A stretch of DNA of 64,000 bases, taken from positions 19,659 through 83,658 of the forward strand of contig CAMHLZ010000005.1 of the NCBI GenBank assembly GCA_946186125.1, read 5' to 3'. This DNA comes from an uncultured Lachnospira sp. (lineage in GTDB: Bacteria; Bacillota; Clostridia; Lachnospirales; Lachnospiraceae). The notes below the pieces were generated by a model. That model was given only the letters and a program-made list of their open reading frames with translations. It did no database searches and had not been told where the DNA came from. Below are positions 16,474-26,568 of this stretch, in pieces. A program made the position numbers and the translations under genes. Position 1 is the first letter of the stretch; each line of letters opens with the position of its first letter.

Positions 16474-17748
16474 TTATGAGTATATTATATTACCCTCATT
16501 TGCAGATGCTTCTTCCAATGCTTTTTCACATTTTTCGTAAATACTATCAACATTGCAGACTCTGTCCACAAACGTTGCCCCCATCGTACAATGAACTTTT
16601 CTTGCAATCTGTTTCTCCACATAGTCAAAATTTGTAATTTTAATGACTTTATCAACTACTTCCGACAGTTCCCCCCTATCTGCCCTATCTGCAAGAAACA
16701 ATACAAAACTGTCTTCAACATAACGTCCGAATACATCTTTCGGTTCAATCACCGATAAAACATTCTCAACCAATTTAGTAAGCACAAAATCTCCGGTCAG
16801 TCTTCCATATGTATCATTGATTCCTCTTAAGTCATCTACATCAATAATCATCATAAGACTTGTTCCCGGTTTTCTGATTTTTCCAACGTACCTCTCAATC
16901 AACTGCCGGCTGTAATGTTTATTCCATATCAATGTAAGACTGTCTGTACGCGTAAGCATCTTGTTTGCAGATATTCTTAGTTCATTATCAACTTCTTTAA
17001 ACAGCATATACATCTCTTTAACATTAGTATTACTATCATTGGGAATAATAAGAACATTCATCTTAATCCATTTATACTTGCCATCCATCTTCCTGATTCT
17101 GAAATCAGATTCAAAAATATATTGTTTATTCTTTATTCTCTTTAATATATCCTGATCTCTGAAAATATCCATGCAGCCGGTATCATCAGGATGAACAATT
17201 TCTCCTACAAAACTCCAAAACCATTGATCAATTGTTATATAATACTTGTCCATTCCAAAAAACTTACGATACTCTTCATGATCATACCTGAATGTGTTAT
17301 TAAGGCAGCTATACTCAAGTACCACATCAAATACCCCATGCATTACCTGACTGTACTTATCATCTTTATGTTGATTTTCACCTATAAACGCATTAAGATT
17401 TGAAAATTCCTTTTGTTCAACCGGTGTCATGTGAAGATAAAAAAATCTTACCTCACCCATCTTTTCAATACAGTGAACGGAGCAGTCCACTATCACCTCT
17501 TTCTCTTCATCCGTTTTTTTTAATACAAGTCTTGCAACTATAATACAGGATGTCGCATCAATCTCAACTACATCATAATGCTCTCCCTCAAGTAAATACG
17601 TTCCTTTCCAATTTGGATTTGTTACACCAATCATATACACTTGCTTATTGTCACATGAATTCAACATAAAATCAATCTGCTTATCAATCCAATACAAATG
17701 CAATGCTTCAGTAACTTTATTAATTGATTTCTCATAAAATTCTTTCAT
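16474..17748 (-). CDS. PAS and degenerate GGDEF domain protein
   Basis: This is a 424-residue cytoplasmic signalling protein. Residues about 140-255 resemble a PAS domain ending in DFRIRKMDGKYKWIKM. Residues about 265-424 form a GGDEF-type domain, with DSLTLIWNKHY, IIDVDDLRGINDTYG and GRYVEDSFVLFL. The signature reads VEDSF (344-348) in place of GGDEF, so diguanylate cyclase activity is unlikely and it may act as a sensor or binding protein. The N-terminal 130 residues are unassigned. AAAGGAG precedes the start. It lies between ilvA and the HD-GYP gene on the same strand. Confidence 0.82.
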   Translation of the reverse strand: MKEFYEKSINKVTEALHLYWIDKQIDFMLNSCDNKQVYMIGVTNPNWKGTYLLEGEHYDVVEIDATSCIIVARLVLKKTDEEKEVIVDCSVHCIEKMGEVRFFYLHMTPVEQKEFSNLNAFIGENQHKDDKYSQVMHGVFDVVLEYSCLNNTFRYDHEEYRKFFGMDKYYITIDQWFWSFVGEIVHPDDTGCMDIFRDQDILKRIKNKQYIFESDFRIRKMDGKYKWIKMNVLIIPNDSNTNVKEMYMLFKEVDNELRISANKMLTRTDSLTLIWNKHYSRQLIERYVGKIRKPGTSLMMIIDVDDLRGINDTYGRLTGDFVLTKLVENVLSVIEPKDVFGRYVEDSFVLFLADRADRGELSEVVDKVIKITNFDYVEKQIARKVHCTMGATFVDRVCNVDSIYEKCEKALEEASANEGNIIYS

Positions 17749-17780
17749 ACAGTTTCACTCCTTTCCTGTATGATTTATCG

Positions 17781-18992
17781 CTATAAATTTGGTCGTGTAA
17801 CTTTAGGTTTATATCCTTCTTTCTCCAAAGCATTGACAATCTGTGCTTTATGCTCATTGCCAAACGCTTCTATAGTTATTCTTAATTCAACAGCAGCATT
17901 TCTATTTATGCTTACAAACTGATTATGCTCTAATTTTACCACATTTCCCTGCTCTTTTGCTATAACATTTGAAACTTTTCCTAATTCTCCCGGTTTATCA
18001 GGTAATAATACAGAAACAGTAAATATTCTTCCTCTTTCTATAAGTCCATGCTGGAGTGTTGATGACATTGTGATTATATCCATGTTTCCGCCACTGAGGA
18101 TGGATACTACTTTTTTCCCTTCACACTCTAAATGTTTAACGGCTGCAACCGTAAGCAATCCTGAATTCTCGACAACCATTTTATGATTCTCAACCATATC
18201 AAGAAATGCAACTATTAATTCTTCATCCTTTATAGTTATTATACCATCAATATTCTTCTGAATATAGGGAAAAATATTTTTTCCGGGTGTTTTTACTGCT
18301 GTTCCGTCTGCAATGGTTGATACAACAGGTAATGTTACCACTTCGCCTTTTTTTAATGATTCCTGCATACAATTTGCTCCGGCCGGTTCAACTCCAATAA
18401 CTTTTATATTCGGATTCAAAAGCTTGGCCAGCGTGCTTACACCGGTAGCAAGTCCCCCTCCTCCAATAGGTACAAGTATATAGTCAACTGTAGGAAGTTC
18501 TTTTATTATTTCCATCGCAATGGTTCCCTGACCTGTAGCAACTGCCTGATCATCAAACGGATGAATAAATGTATATCCGTGTTCCTCAGCCAGTTTATAT
18601 GCATAATCACACGCCTCATCATACACATCACCGTATAATATTACTTCAGCTCCATAGCTTTTTGTCCTGTTTACCTTCATAAGCGGTGTCGTAGTAGGCA
18701 TAACAATGGTTGCTTTTACTCCATATAATTTTGCGGCATATGCAACACCCTGTGCATGATTACCTGCTGATGCTGTTATAAGCCCTTTCTGTCTTTCCTC
18801 ATCTGATAATGTACTTATTTTGTAATAGGCTCCTCTTACTTTGTATGCTCCTGTAAATTGCATGTTTTCCGGCTTTAAATATACTTTATTGCCGGTCTGC
18901 TCTGATAAATAATCACTGTAAACCAACTTTGTTTTTAATATTACTTTTTTAACTACTTCCGTCGCTTCTTCAAATTTTTCCAATGTTAGCAT
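17781..18992 (-). CDS. ilvA: Threonine ammonia-lyase (threonine dehydratase) with ACT domain
   Basis: This 403-residue PLP enzyme deaminates threonine to 2-oxobutanoate, the first step to isoleucine. The PLP lysine is Lys51 in TGAYKVRGA, and the phosphate loop is GGGGLATG. Residues about 325-403 form a C-terminal ACT domain (VLLPDKPGELGKVSN), as in the roughly 400-residue single-ACT forms. The start lies 5 nt after the ftsY stop with AAAGGA overlapping it, so it is cotranscribed with ftsY. The catabolic (TdcB-like) and biosynthetic roles cannot be told apart from sequence alone. Confidence 0.92.
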   Translation of the reverse strand: MLTLEKFEEATEVVKKVILKTKLVYSDYLSEQTGNKVYLKPENMQFTGAYKVRGAYYKISTLSDEERQKGLITASAGNHAQGVAYAAKLYGVKATIVMPTTTPLMKVNRTKSYGAEVILYGDVYDEACDYAYKLAEEHGYTFIHPFDDQAVATGQGTIAMEIIKELPTVDYILVPIGGGGLATGVSTLAKLLNPNIKVIGVEPAGANCMQESLKKGEVVTLPVVSTIADGTAVKTPGKNIFPYIQKNIDGIITIKDEELIVAFLDMVENHKMVVENSGLLTVAAVKHLECEGKKVVSILSGGNMDIITMSSTLQHGLIERGRIFTVSVLLPDKPGELGKVSNVIAKEQGNVVKLEHNQFVSINRNAAVELRITIEAFGNEHKAQIVNALEKEGYKPKVTRPNL

Positions 18993-18997
18993 AACAA

Positions 18998-19933
18998 TTA
19001 ATTCCTTTCTACACCAAATAATGCATCTACAAACTCATCTGCATCAAATTTTTGTAAATCATCAATCTGTTCACCGATTCCAATATATTTTACAGGTATT
19101 CCAAGTTCAGCCTGTATTGCAATAGCAATACCGCCCTTTGCCGTTCCATCCAGCTTTGTAAGTATTATACCTGTAACATTTGTACACTCCATAAACTGCT
19201 TTGCCTGTGATAACGCATTCTGCCCCGTTGTACCGTCAAGAACAATAAAGTTTTCTCTATATGCATCGCTATATTCTTTTTCAATAATTCTATCAATTTT
19301 TTTCAATTCTTCCATTAGATTTTTCTTGTTATGAAGTCTTCCTGCCGTGTCACACAAAAGCACATCAGCATTTCTTGATTTCGAAGCAGCAATTGCATCA
19401 TATATTACCGCAGCCGGATCAGAACCTTCCTGTTGTGCAATAATATCCACACCTGCACGGTTAGACCATTCTGTAAGCTGTTCAATCGCAGCAGCACGGA
19501 ATGTATCCGCCGCAGCCATTATTACCTTTTTCCCTTTTTGCTTCAACTGACTTGAAAGCTTACCTACTGATGTAGTTTTTCCAACTCCATTTACACCAAT
19601 CATAAGAATAATTGATTTTCTATTCTCAAACTCATAGGCATTTTCACCCAGTTTCATCTGATCTTTTATGCTGTTTATCAATAATTCTCTTACTGCTTCA
19701 GGGTCTTTTATTTTATTTTCCTTAACCTTAGCTTTTAAATCTTCAATAATTTTTTCAGTTGTGCTGACACCTATATCTCCCATGATAAGTGTCTCCTCTA
19801 TCTCCTCATAAAAATCGTCATCTATACTGGAAAAACCGGAAAAAATATTGTCCATTCCTGTTTTTATATTGTCCCTGGTCTTTGTAAGTCCGGATACTAA
19901 TTTTTTAAAAAAGCCTTTCTTTTCTTCTGCCAT
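18998..19933 (-). CDS. ftsY: Signal recognition particle receptor FtsY
   Basis: FtsY docks SRP-ribosome complexes at the membrane and is a GTPase. This 311-residue form has a short basic N-terminus in place of a long acidic A domain, followed by the four-helix N domain and the G domain. G motifs are visible: [14 protein letters not shown] (P loop), [17 protein letters not shown] and [10 protein letters not shown]. The ribosome binding site AGGAAGGA overlaps the smc stop region. The order rnc-smc-ftsY is the standard Firmicute arrangement. Confidence 0.97.
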   Translation of the reverse strand: MAEEKKGFFKKLVSGLTKTRDNIKTGMDNIFSGFSSIDDDFYEEIEETLIMGDIGVSTTEKIIEDLKAKVKENKIKDPEAVRELLINSIKDQMKLGENAYEFENRKSIILMIGVNGVGKTTSVGKLSSQLKQKGKKVIMAAADTFRAAAIEQLTEWSNRAGVDIIAQQEGSDPAAVIYDAIAASKSRNADVLLCDTAGRLHNKKNLMEELKKIDRIIEKEYSDAYRENFIVLDGTTGQNALSQAKQFMECTNVTGIILTKLDGTAKGGIAIAIQAELGIPVKYIGIGEQIDDLQKFDADEFVDALFGVERN

Positions 19934-19948
19934 AATACTAATTCCTTC

Positions 19949-22900
19949 CTAATTTGTTAATTCATTTTCTAACAGATTTACAGACACAAGTGTAGATACA
20001 CCTTTTTCCTGCATAGTTATACCATATAATCTGTCTGCTGATTCCATAGTACCCTTTCTATGCGTAATTACAATAAACTGAGTATGTTCTGTCAGTTTAT
20101 GAAGATAGCTTGCATATCTCCATACATTTGAATCATCAAGTGCAGCCTCTATCTCATCTAAGAGACAGAACGGAGACGGCTTTAAGTTCTGTATAGCAAA
20201 TAGCAGTGCAATCGCCGTCAATGCTTTTTCACCACCTGATAACTGCATCATATTCTGAAGTTTTTTGCCCGGTGGCTGTGAAATAATTGTTATTCCTGCT
20301 TCAAGAACATCTTCATCCTCATTAAGTCGGATTGTTCCTTTTCCGCCTCCAAACAATTCTTTAAATACCCTGTCAAATTCTGCTGTTATCTCAGCAAACT
20401 TCTCAGTAAACTGTTTTCTCATTCCCTCTTCTAATTCTTCAATTATACTTATGAGAGACTGTTCAGCTAATATCAAATCATCATGCTGTCCTTTTAAGAA
20501 CTCGTATCTTTCTGCGACATTTTTATAGTCTTCTATTGCATTTACGTTTACATCTCCAAGATTTCTGATTGAACTCTTCAAAGATGCTATATGTTTTTTC
20601 ATTTCAGGTACATTCGTAAGTGAATCATCTTTCATATCCATAGCTTTTGTAACTGTAAGTTCATATTCATTCCACATGTAATTAATCTGCGATTCATTTG
20701 TTTCTTCAAGTTTTTCCTTCTGTGAATTCAATCTGAATACTTCTTTATCAATTGCAGATATCTTTTCATTTAATTCTTCACGTTTTGAGAAAAATTCTTT
20801 ATGATTTTTAGTATGTTCTTCTTTTTCTGAAACAACTTCTTGTATTTCCTTTTCAATCTGTTCAGACATACTCAGTGACTCTGACACTGCATCTTTTATT
20901 TTTTGTATCTGATTCTCTTTCTCCTCTACCTGCCCTGTTGACTGATTAGCTTCTTTCTGCAATTGAAGTAATTCCTCGTTAAGTTTTGACATTTCTGTTT
21001 CAACTCTTGATAAATTTGACTCTAAGAATGAATTTTTCTGTTTCATGCTTACACATGTCAAATGGAATTCTTCAACCTTTTTATTCTGAAGTTCTTCCTC
21101 TGTACGCATATTTTCTATATCTGCATTTAGTTTGGCAATTCTTTCTTCTAAGGATTTATTTAAATCCTCATACGTTTTTAACTCTGAATTAAGCTCACTG
21201 TGATTTTCTTTGATATCAGTAATCTGAGATACAATCTCTCTGTTTTCTCTTTCAAAACTCTCGAACATTCCAAGGATTTCTTTTTTCTTTGCATCTGCCT
21301 GATTCAAATTCATCTTTACAGTGTTTTGTAAAATATACTGCTCCTGCAGCACTTTCTTAATAGCATCAGATTCACTTGCAAGTTTTATCTTTTCTTCTTT
21401 CCATTTTTCAGTTTTTAACGCATTACTCTTAATGCTTTCCGAAATCTGATTGATATTCTTTTCAAGTTCCTCGATTTCTCTTCTTCTACCTAAAAGGTTG
21501 CTCTGATTTCTAAACGCACCACCGGTCATTGAACCTCCCGGATTTACAAGTTCGCCTTCAAGTGTAACTATCCTTAATGTCCTGTTATACTTTCTTGACA
21601 GACTAAGTGCATTATCTATGTTATCCGTTACAATAATCCTACCTAGAAGAAATTTTGCAATAGCCTCATATTCCGGCTTTATTTTAACCAGATCACTCGC
21701 AAGACCTATTACACCCTTTTCACTCAACGCACGCTCATTATTAAATCCTGTTCTGTTCACAATATTGCTGAGCGGTAAAAATGTAGCCCTTCCAAATTGA
21801 TTCTTTTTAAGATATTCTATTAAACCTTTTGCTGTATTTTCATTATCCGTAACAATATTCTGGATGTTACCTCCGAGCGCTGTTTCCACTGCTATCTCGT
21901 ATTTTTTTTCAGTCTGGATAATGTCTGCAACTACACCGATTATTCCCTTATTATTCTTTTTGACCTCCATTACTTTTCTGATACTGTTGCCATATCCTTC
22001 ATATCTTTCAGTTATATTTTTTAAAGACTCAAGCTTTGATGTATACATATGATACTGTCTCTGATTGTTTTCCTGCTCTTTAAGAAGGTTATTTTCTTCA
22101 GACACTATTTGCTTTATCTGTGTATTAATACTCTCTGTCTTTTCGTTAAGCGATATGATTTCATCATTAATTTTCTTTAACTCGCCCTCAAATTCTTTTA
22201 TATTCTCCTCCTGCAAGGCCTTATCACTTGATGATTTTATCAATTTCTGGCTTATCTCTGCCTTACGTATATTAATTTGCTCCATCATGGTGTCATATCT
22301 TTGCATTTTAGCCTGAATCTCAGACTTCTGATTTAACAAATCAATTATTTCAGCCTTTGCATCTTCAACCTGCTCAGTAAGAGAATTTATTTTTGAACTG
22401 ATTTCCTGTAGCGAACTGTTTTCTTTAGAATGAACACCGTCAGCATCATTCAGTATTTTTATATTTTCTGACAGTTCTTTTTCATATTCTTCTTTTTCTT
22501 TCGAGTATTCATTTAATGAGTTGTGAATTGATTCCATTCTGTTCTCATAATGCTCTCTATTCTGCTTTGATGAATTTATCTGTTCTTCTAAAAGCTTTAT
22601 CTCGCTTTCCTGTTTTTCCTTGAAAATCAAATATTGATTAAGCTTTGTTTTCTTTGATTCGATGTCATTTGTCAAATCATCGATTTTTTTCTCAACCTCT
22701 TCATAATCAGACTTTGTCCTTTCATAAAGAACCTTTGTATCTTTCATTTCATCTTCCGCAATCAGAATCTTTTCTTCAAGCTCTTTTAACTTATTCTCAA
22801 TGGATATTACTTCATTCAAAAACAGGTTGATATCATATCTTTTTAATTCTTCTTTCAACTGTAAATACTGTTTTGCCGTTTCTGACTGTTTCTCTAGCGG

Positions 22901-23509
22901 CTTTACCTGTTTTTCTAATTCGCTTAAGATATCATTTATTCTTACGAGATTATTTCTTTCATCTTCTAATTTTTTCTCTGTTACAATCTTTCGTCTTTTA
23001 TATTTTACTATACCTGCTGCCTCATCAAATAATTCACGTCTTTCCTCCGGCTTTCCGGATAATATTTTATCAATCTGACCCTGTCCGATAATTGAATATC
23101 CTTCTTTTCCGATACCGGTATCGTAAAACATTTCATTAATGTCTTTAAGTCTGCATATATTTCCATTGATTCTGTATTCACTTTCCCCTGAACGGAACAG
23201 TCTTCGTGAAACAGTTACTTCTTCATATTCTATTGGCAACACATGATCCGAATTATCAAGCGTTATTGCAACCATTGCAGAGCCAAGTGGTTTTCTGTTT
23301 TCTGTACCTGCAAAAATAACATCCTCCATTTTTGCACCACGTAATTGCTTGATTCGCTGTTCTCCGAGAACCCATCTGACAGCATCAGCAACGTTACTTT
23401 TTCCACTTCCATTTGGACCTACAATGCCTGTAATACCATTATGAAATTCAAAATGAATCCTATTGGCAAATGACTTAAAGCCATGTACCTCTATTGATTT
23501 TAAATACAT
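19949..23509 (-). CDS. smc: Chromosome segregation ATPase SMC
   Basis: SMC dimers compact and segregate the chromosome together with ScpA and ScpB, which are encoded near the other end of this window. The 1,186 residues show the Walker A box GPNGSGKS (31-38), two long coiled coils (about 170-490 and 680-1020), a hinge at about 500-670 and the C-terminal ABC signature LSGGEKALTAIALLFAI with Walker B CLLDEIEAALDD. Length and layout are normal for the family. It follows rnc by 5 nt. Confidence 0.98.
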   Translation of the reverse strand: MYLKSIEVHGFKSFANRIHFEFHNGITGIVGPNGSGKSNVADAVRWVLGEQRIKQLRGAKMEDVIFAGTENRKPLGSAMVAITLDNSDHVLPIEYEEVTVSRRLFRSGESEYRINGNICRLKDINEMFYDTGIGKEGYSIIGQGQIDKILSGKPEERRELFDEAAGIVKYKRRKIVTEKKLEDERNNLVRINDILSELEKQVKPLEKQSETAKQYLQLKEELKRYDINLFLNEVISIENKLKELEEKILIAEDEMKDTKVLYERTKSDYEEVEKKIDDLTNDIESKKTKLNQYLIFKEKQESEIKLLEEQINSSKQNREHYENRMESIHNSLNEYSKEKEEYEKELSENIKILNDADGVHSKENSSLQEISSKINSLTEQVEDAKAEIIDLLNQKSEIQAKMQRYDTMMEQINIRKAEISQKLIKSSSDKALQEENIKEFEGELKKINDEIISLNEKTESINTQIKQIVSEENNLLKEQENNQRQYHMYTSKLESLKNITERYEGYGNSIRKVMEVKKNNKGIIGVVADIIQTEKKYEIAVETALGGNIQNIVTDNENTAKGLIEYLKKNQFGRATFLPLSNIVNRTGFNNERALSEKGVIGLASDLVKIKPEYEAIAKFLLGRIIVTDNIDNALSLSRKYNRTLRIVTLEGELVNPGGSMTGGAFRNQSNLLGRRREIEELEKNINQISESIKSNALKTEKWKEEKIKLASESDAIKKVLQEQYILQNTVKMNLNQADAKKKEILGMFESFERENREIVSQITDIKENHSELNSELKTYEDLNKSLEERIAKLNADIENMRTEEELQNKKVEEFHLTCVSMKQKNSFLESNLSRVETEMSKLNEELLQLQKEANQSTGQVEEKENQIQKIKDAVSESLSMSEQIEKEIQEVVSEKEEHTKNHKEFFSKREELNEKISAIDKEVFRLNSQKEKLEETNESQINYMWNEYELTVTKAMDMKDDSLTNVPEMKKHIASLKSSIRNLGDVNVNAIEDYKNVAERYEFLKGQHDDLILAEQSLISIIEELEEGMRKQFTEKFAEITAEFDRVFKELFGGGKGTIRLNEDEDVLEAGITIISQPPGKKLQNMMQLSGGEKALTAIALLFAIQNLKPSPFCLLDEIEAALDDSNVWRYASYLHKLTEHTQFIVITHRKGTMESADRLYGITMQEKGVSTLVSVNLLENELTN

Positions 23510-23514
23510 CCGGT

Positions 23515-24216
23515 TTACCTTCCTGTTTTATTATTTAGTAATTTTATTGCATCATATGCAGCAGCCTGTTGAGCTGCCTTTTTTGTTCTCCCTTCTCCAT
23601 AACCAATCACTTTATCATCTATTATGGCATTTACCCCAAAACATTTATTATGATCAGGTCCTTCCTCTTTTACTATATCATATTTAAGATTTCCTTTATG
23701 ATATTTTTGTATTAATTCCTGTAAAACTGTTTTACTGTCATAGAATAATTGTTTGTTTTCTATATCATTTAATATAAAACTTAATGTGAATTTTTTAGCC
23801 GGCTCCATTCCACCATCAAGATATATTGCTCCAAGTAATGCTTCTACTGCATCTGATGTCACAGAATCTCTTGTTCTTCCGCCCGTTCTTTCTTCACCAT
23901 GTCCAAGGAAAAGATATTGTCCCAAGTCTATATCTTCCGCAACAGCCGCTAATGGTTTTTCTGATACAAGACTTGCTCTCATCTTTGTCAAATCACCCTC
24001 TGCCTTTTCAGGATAGCAGCTATACAGGTATTCACTTGATATCATCTCTAATATTGCATCTCCTAAAAATTCCAATCTTTCGTTGCACATTGACTTTGCC
24101 ATCTTTCTGTCATTTGTATAGGAACTGTGCGTAAGTGCATGTACTAGCATTTCCTTGTTCTGAAATATGTAACCTATACTTTTTTCCAGCTGATTTAAAT
24201 CTTTAATAATATCCAC
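23515..24216 (-). CDS. rnc: Ribonuclease III
   Basis: RNase III cleaves double-stranded RNA in rRNA and mRNA processing. The 233 residues carry the endonuclease domain with the signature NERLEFLGDAILEMI and the second acidic cluster SDAVEALLGAIYLDGG. A double-stranded RNA-binding domain follows at about 160-228 and ends in RTKKAAQQAAAYDAIKLL. The gene starts about 30 nt after a strong stem-loop that separates it from acpP, and is followed closely by smc. Confidence 0.97.
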   Translation of the reverse strand: MDIIKDLNQLEKSIGYIFQNKEMLVHALTHSSYTNDRKMAKSMCNERLEFLGDAILEMISSEYLYSCYPEKAEGDLTKMRASLVSEKPLAAVAEDIDLGQYLFLGHGEERTGGRTRDSVTSDAVEALLGAIYLDGGMEPAKKFTLSFILNDIENKQLFYDSKTVLQELIQKYHKGNLKYDIVKEEGPDHNKCFGVNAIIDDKVIGYGEGRTKKAAQQAAAYDAIKLLNNKTGR

Positions 24217-24244
24217 CTTCCTTTTATTCTTATAACAATATAAA

Positions 24245-24265
24245 GTCGCGGCCAGATGCCGCGAC
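24245..24265 (-). terminator. GC-rich stem-loop between acpP and rnc
   Basis: GTCGCGG-CCAGATG-CCGCGAC is a GC-rich hairpin, unusual in this AT-rich region. It is followed on the - strand only by TTTA, so it may be a weak terminator, attenuator or processing site. An RNase III target is conceivable because rnc follows. Confidence 0.55.
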
Positions 24266-24286
24266 GGCTTATCACAAAATTATCTC

Positions 24287-24523
24287 TCAATCATTGTTTG
24301 TAGCATTCCTAATCTGTTCCACTGCATCACTTACAGAAACTATTCTTTCTGTATCTTCCGCAGGAATTTCAATGTTAAATTCTCCTTCAATTCCCATTAT
24401 AATTTGAAATATATCAAGTGAATCAGCACCAAGGTCATCAATAAATGTCGTATCCATAGTTATTTCATTCTCATTTACATTCAACACTTCTGCTATAATT
24501 GCCCGAATTTTCTCAAACTCCAT
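24287..24523 (-). CDS. acpP: Acyl carrier protein
   Basis: ACP carries growing acyl chains in fatty acid synthesis. The chosen start ([10 protein letters not shown]) gives 78 residues, the usual length, with AGAGG about 9 nt upstream. An ATG three codons earlier overlaps that ribosome binding site and is unlikely. The phosphopantetheine attachment site is Ser35 in LGADSLD, and the protein is acidic as expected. It follows plsX by 14 nt with this start. Confidence 0.96.
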   Translation of the reverse strand: MEFEKIRAIIAEVLNVNENEITMDTTFIDDLGADSLDIFQIIMGIEGEFNIEIPAEDTERIVSVSDAVEQIRNATNND

Positions 24524-24537
24524 AATTGTCATCCTCT

Positions 24538-25551
24538 CTAATCATTATTCATATTTAATTTTTCCTGAATTGTTTCAAAAACTCTTTCTTTTTTAAATGA
24601 TTCACATTGAAATATTGCATTTTTTACTTCTATTGACTTTGAATTTCCATGAATCTTAACAACTAATCCATTTAAGCCAAGTAACGGTGCTCCCCCATAT
24701 TTTTCAACATTAAAAGTCTTAAGAGTATCTTTTAATGCCGGCTTAACAAGAAGTGCTCCAATCTTGCTTTTTATTGTACTCATCATTCCGGATTTTATCT
24801 TTAAGAGCAGTGTTGTAGCTAATCCTTCATACAGTTTTAAAATAACATTGCCCACAAATGCATCACACACTATTACATCAGCCACTCCGTATGGTATATC
24901 TCTTGCCTCTATACTACCTACAAAATTGATATCTGTACAATTCTTAAGCATAGGAAATGTTTCTTTCACAAGTGCATTTCCCTTCTCTTCTTCCGCACCG
25001 ATATTAACTATAGCTACTCTTGGGTTCTTTATACCGACTATCCTCTCCATGTAAATGGATCCCATCCTTGCAAACTGGACTAAATGCGATGCACGTGCAT
25101 CTACATTTGCACCTGCATCTATAAGAAGCGTCACACCATTATCCGTAGGAATAACCGGAGCCAGTGGTGGTCTTTCAATCCCTTTTATCCTCCCTACAAT
25201 CACCTGACCTCCAACTAAAACCGCACCAGAGCTACCTGCAGATATAAAGGCATCACATTCCCTGTTCTTAACCATATTCATCGCAACTACCATTGATGAA
25301 TCTTTTTTCTTTCTTATGGCATTCACCGGTGGCTCATCCATAAGTATGATCTCTGTCGAATTCACTACCCTTACTTTCTTCTTATCGTAATTGTATTTCT
25401 CTAACTCAGAATTTATCTTATCTTCAAAACCTACGAGAACAATCTCAACATTATCATTCTCACATACCGCCTCAATGGCACCTTTTACTATCTCACCAGG
25501 AGCATTGTCACCGCCCATAGCATCAATTGCTATCTTTGTCATTTCTGCCAT
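24538..25551 (-). CDS. plsX: Phosphate acyltransferase PlsX
   Basis: PlsX converts acyl-ACP to acyl-phosphate, the donor for phospholipid synthesis. The 337-residue protein shows the family opening [19 protein letters not shown] and a central [22 protein letters not shown] lies 6 nt before the first ATG. The neighbours rpmF upstream and acpP downstream are the classical fatty-acid cluster order. Confidence 0.97.
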   Translation of the reverse strand: MAEMTKIAIDAMGGDNAPGEIVKGAIEAVCENDNVEIVLVGFEDKINSELEKYNYDKKKVRVVNSTEIILMDEPPVNAIRKKKDSSMVVAMNMVKNRECDAFISAGSSGAVLVGGQVIVGRIKGIERPPLAPVIPTDNGVTLLIDAGANVDARASHLVQFARMGSIYMERIVGIKNPRVAIVNIGAEEEKGNALVKETFPMLKNCTDINFVGSIEARDIPYGVADVIVCDAFVGNVILKLYEGLATTLLLKIKSGMMSTIKSKIGALLVKPALKDTLKTFNVEKYGGAPLLGLNGLVVKIHGNSKSIEVKNAIFQCESFKKERVFETIQEKLNMNND

Positions 25552-25650
25552 TTCAATCCTCCATTTTTCAGCAAATTTAACAATAAATACTTACGTTAAT
25601 TTTACTAGCATGTACCTCAAAAATCAATAGTTTTTTCGTTTTCTTTATGA

Positions 25651-25677
25651 AAAAAAGACACTCAAACGAGTGTCTTT
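25651..25677 (-). terminator. rpmF terminator
   Basis: On the - strand AAAGACACTC-GTTT-GAGTGTCTTT is a perfect stem followed by TTTTTTT. It lies 12 nt past the rpmF stop and separates ylbN-rpmF from plsX, although some readthrough is likely. Confidence 0.92.
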
Positions 25678-25688
25678 AAAAGTCAAAA

Positions 25689-25868
25689 TTAATCAACCTC
25701 TATGATTTCTTTCTTGTTATATGAACCACAAGCCTTACATACTCTGTGTGGCATCATTAATGCTCCACATTTGCTGCATTTTACTAAGTTTGTAGCACTC
25801 ATTTTCCAATTTGCTCTACGTTTATCTCTTCTTGCGCGAGAAGTTTTATTCTTTGGACAAATAGACAT
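25689..25868 (-). CDS. rpmF: 50S ribosomal protein L32
   Basis: This 59-residue protein starts MSICPKNKTSRARRDKRRAN, with AGGAGG upstream. A CxxC pair (CSKCG) and a second CxxC pair (CKAC) show the zinc-binding type of L32. It follows ylbN by 4 nt, the usual order, and ends at a strong terminator. Confidence 0.97.
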   Translation of the reverse strand: MSICPKNKTSRARRDKRRANWKMSATNLVKCSKCGALMMPHRVCKACGSYNKKEIIEVD

Positions 25869-25872
25869 GACC

Positions 25873-26397
25873 TTACACCTCCTTAAACTTGTTAAAAACA
25901 TCAAGTATTTTTGACATTCTAGGGTCTAACTCAGTCCTATCACAGTCACAAGGCTGTGTATTGAGATTTGCCCCACATCTATTACAAATTCCCTTACAGT
26001 CATCACTGCAAAGAATCTTCATAGGCATATTTACCAAAATCTCATTATATACAAACCGCTCCACATCAAATGAATTCTCAACGATAAACGGATATTCTTC
26101 TCCATCCTCATTATCACCTGACGGCCTGCTCATATCGATTTCTTTTGCTATAGAAATGTCAAATCTTTGATTCACATTTTCTAAACATCTGTCGCATGGA
26201 ATATCCAGTGAACAGTGTATCTCTGCCTTCACCGTCAACTTACGTTTTCCAACATTCTGTATACAAAGTATAACATCTCCCTTATCTCCAACCGGATACA
26301 CTGAATCATTAATAACAAATTCATCCATCTCGATTTTCGTCGTATACTCTGCCTTCTTATTGTCAGTTGACAAAAGCTCCGATAAATCAATCAGCAT
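25873..26397 (-). CDS. YceD/DUF177 family protein (YlbN)
   Basis: This is a 174-residue protein of the YceD family, which is tied to 23S rRNA accumulation and is nearly always encoded before rpmF. Cysteine pairs are seen in CDRCL and in the C-terminal cluster SDDCKGICNRCG followed by CDCD, likely a zinc site. The ribosome binding site GGAGG precedes the ATG. Its biochemical activity is not known. Confidence 0.92.
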   Translation of the reverse strand: MLIDLSELLSTDNKKAEYTTKIEMDEFVINDSVYPVGDKGDVILCIQNVGKRKLTVKAEIHCSLDIPCDRCLENVNQRFDISIAKEIDMSRPSGDNEDGEEYPFIVENSFDVERFVYNEILVNMPMKILCSDDCKGICNRCGANLNTQPCDCDRTELDPRMSKILDVFNKFKEV

Positions 26398-26521
26398 ATT
26401 AAAACCTCCTTCTCTGAGTACGTTTTAACAGCATATCTCAAATCGCACTAGTACATTATACAAATTCAACAAAGATTTGTCAATATTTTTTTTATTTTTT
26501 TCATTGAACCTTTATCAACCT

Positions 26522-26547
26522 TATGCCCCATGGCATTCGGACACGGG
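26522..26547 (-). other. Stem-loop downstream of cysK
   Basis: TGCCCC and GGGGCA form a short GC-rich stem about 20 nt past the cysK stop. No T run follows on the - strand, so I call only a hairpin, possibly a terminator or mRNA stabiliser. Confidence 0.4.
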
Positions 26548-26568
26548 GCAACAACCCAAATCTACTTT

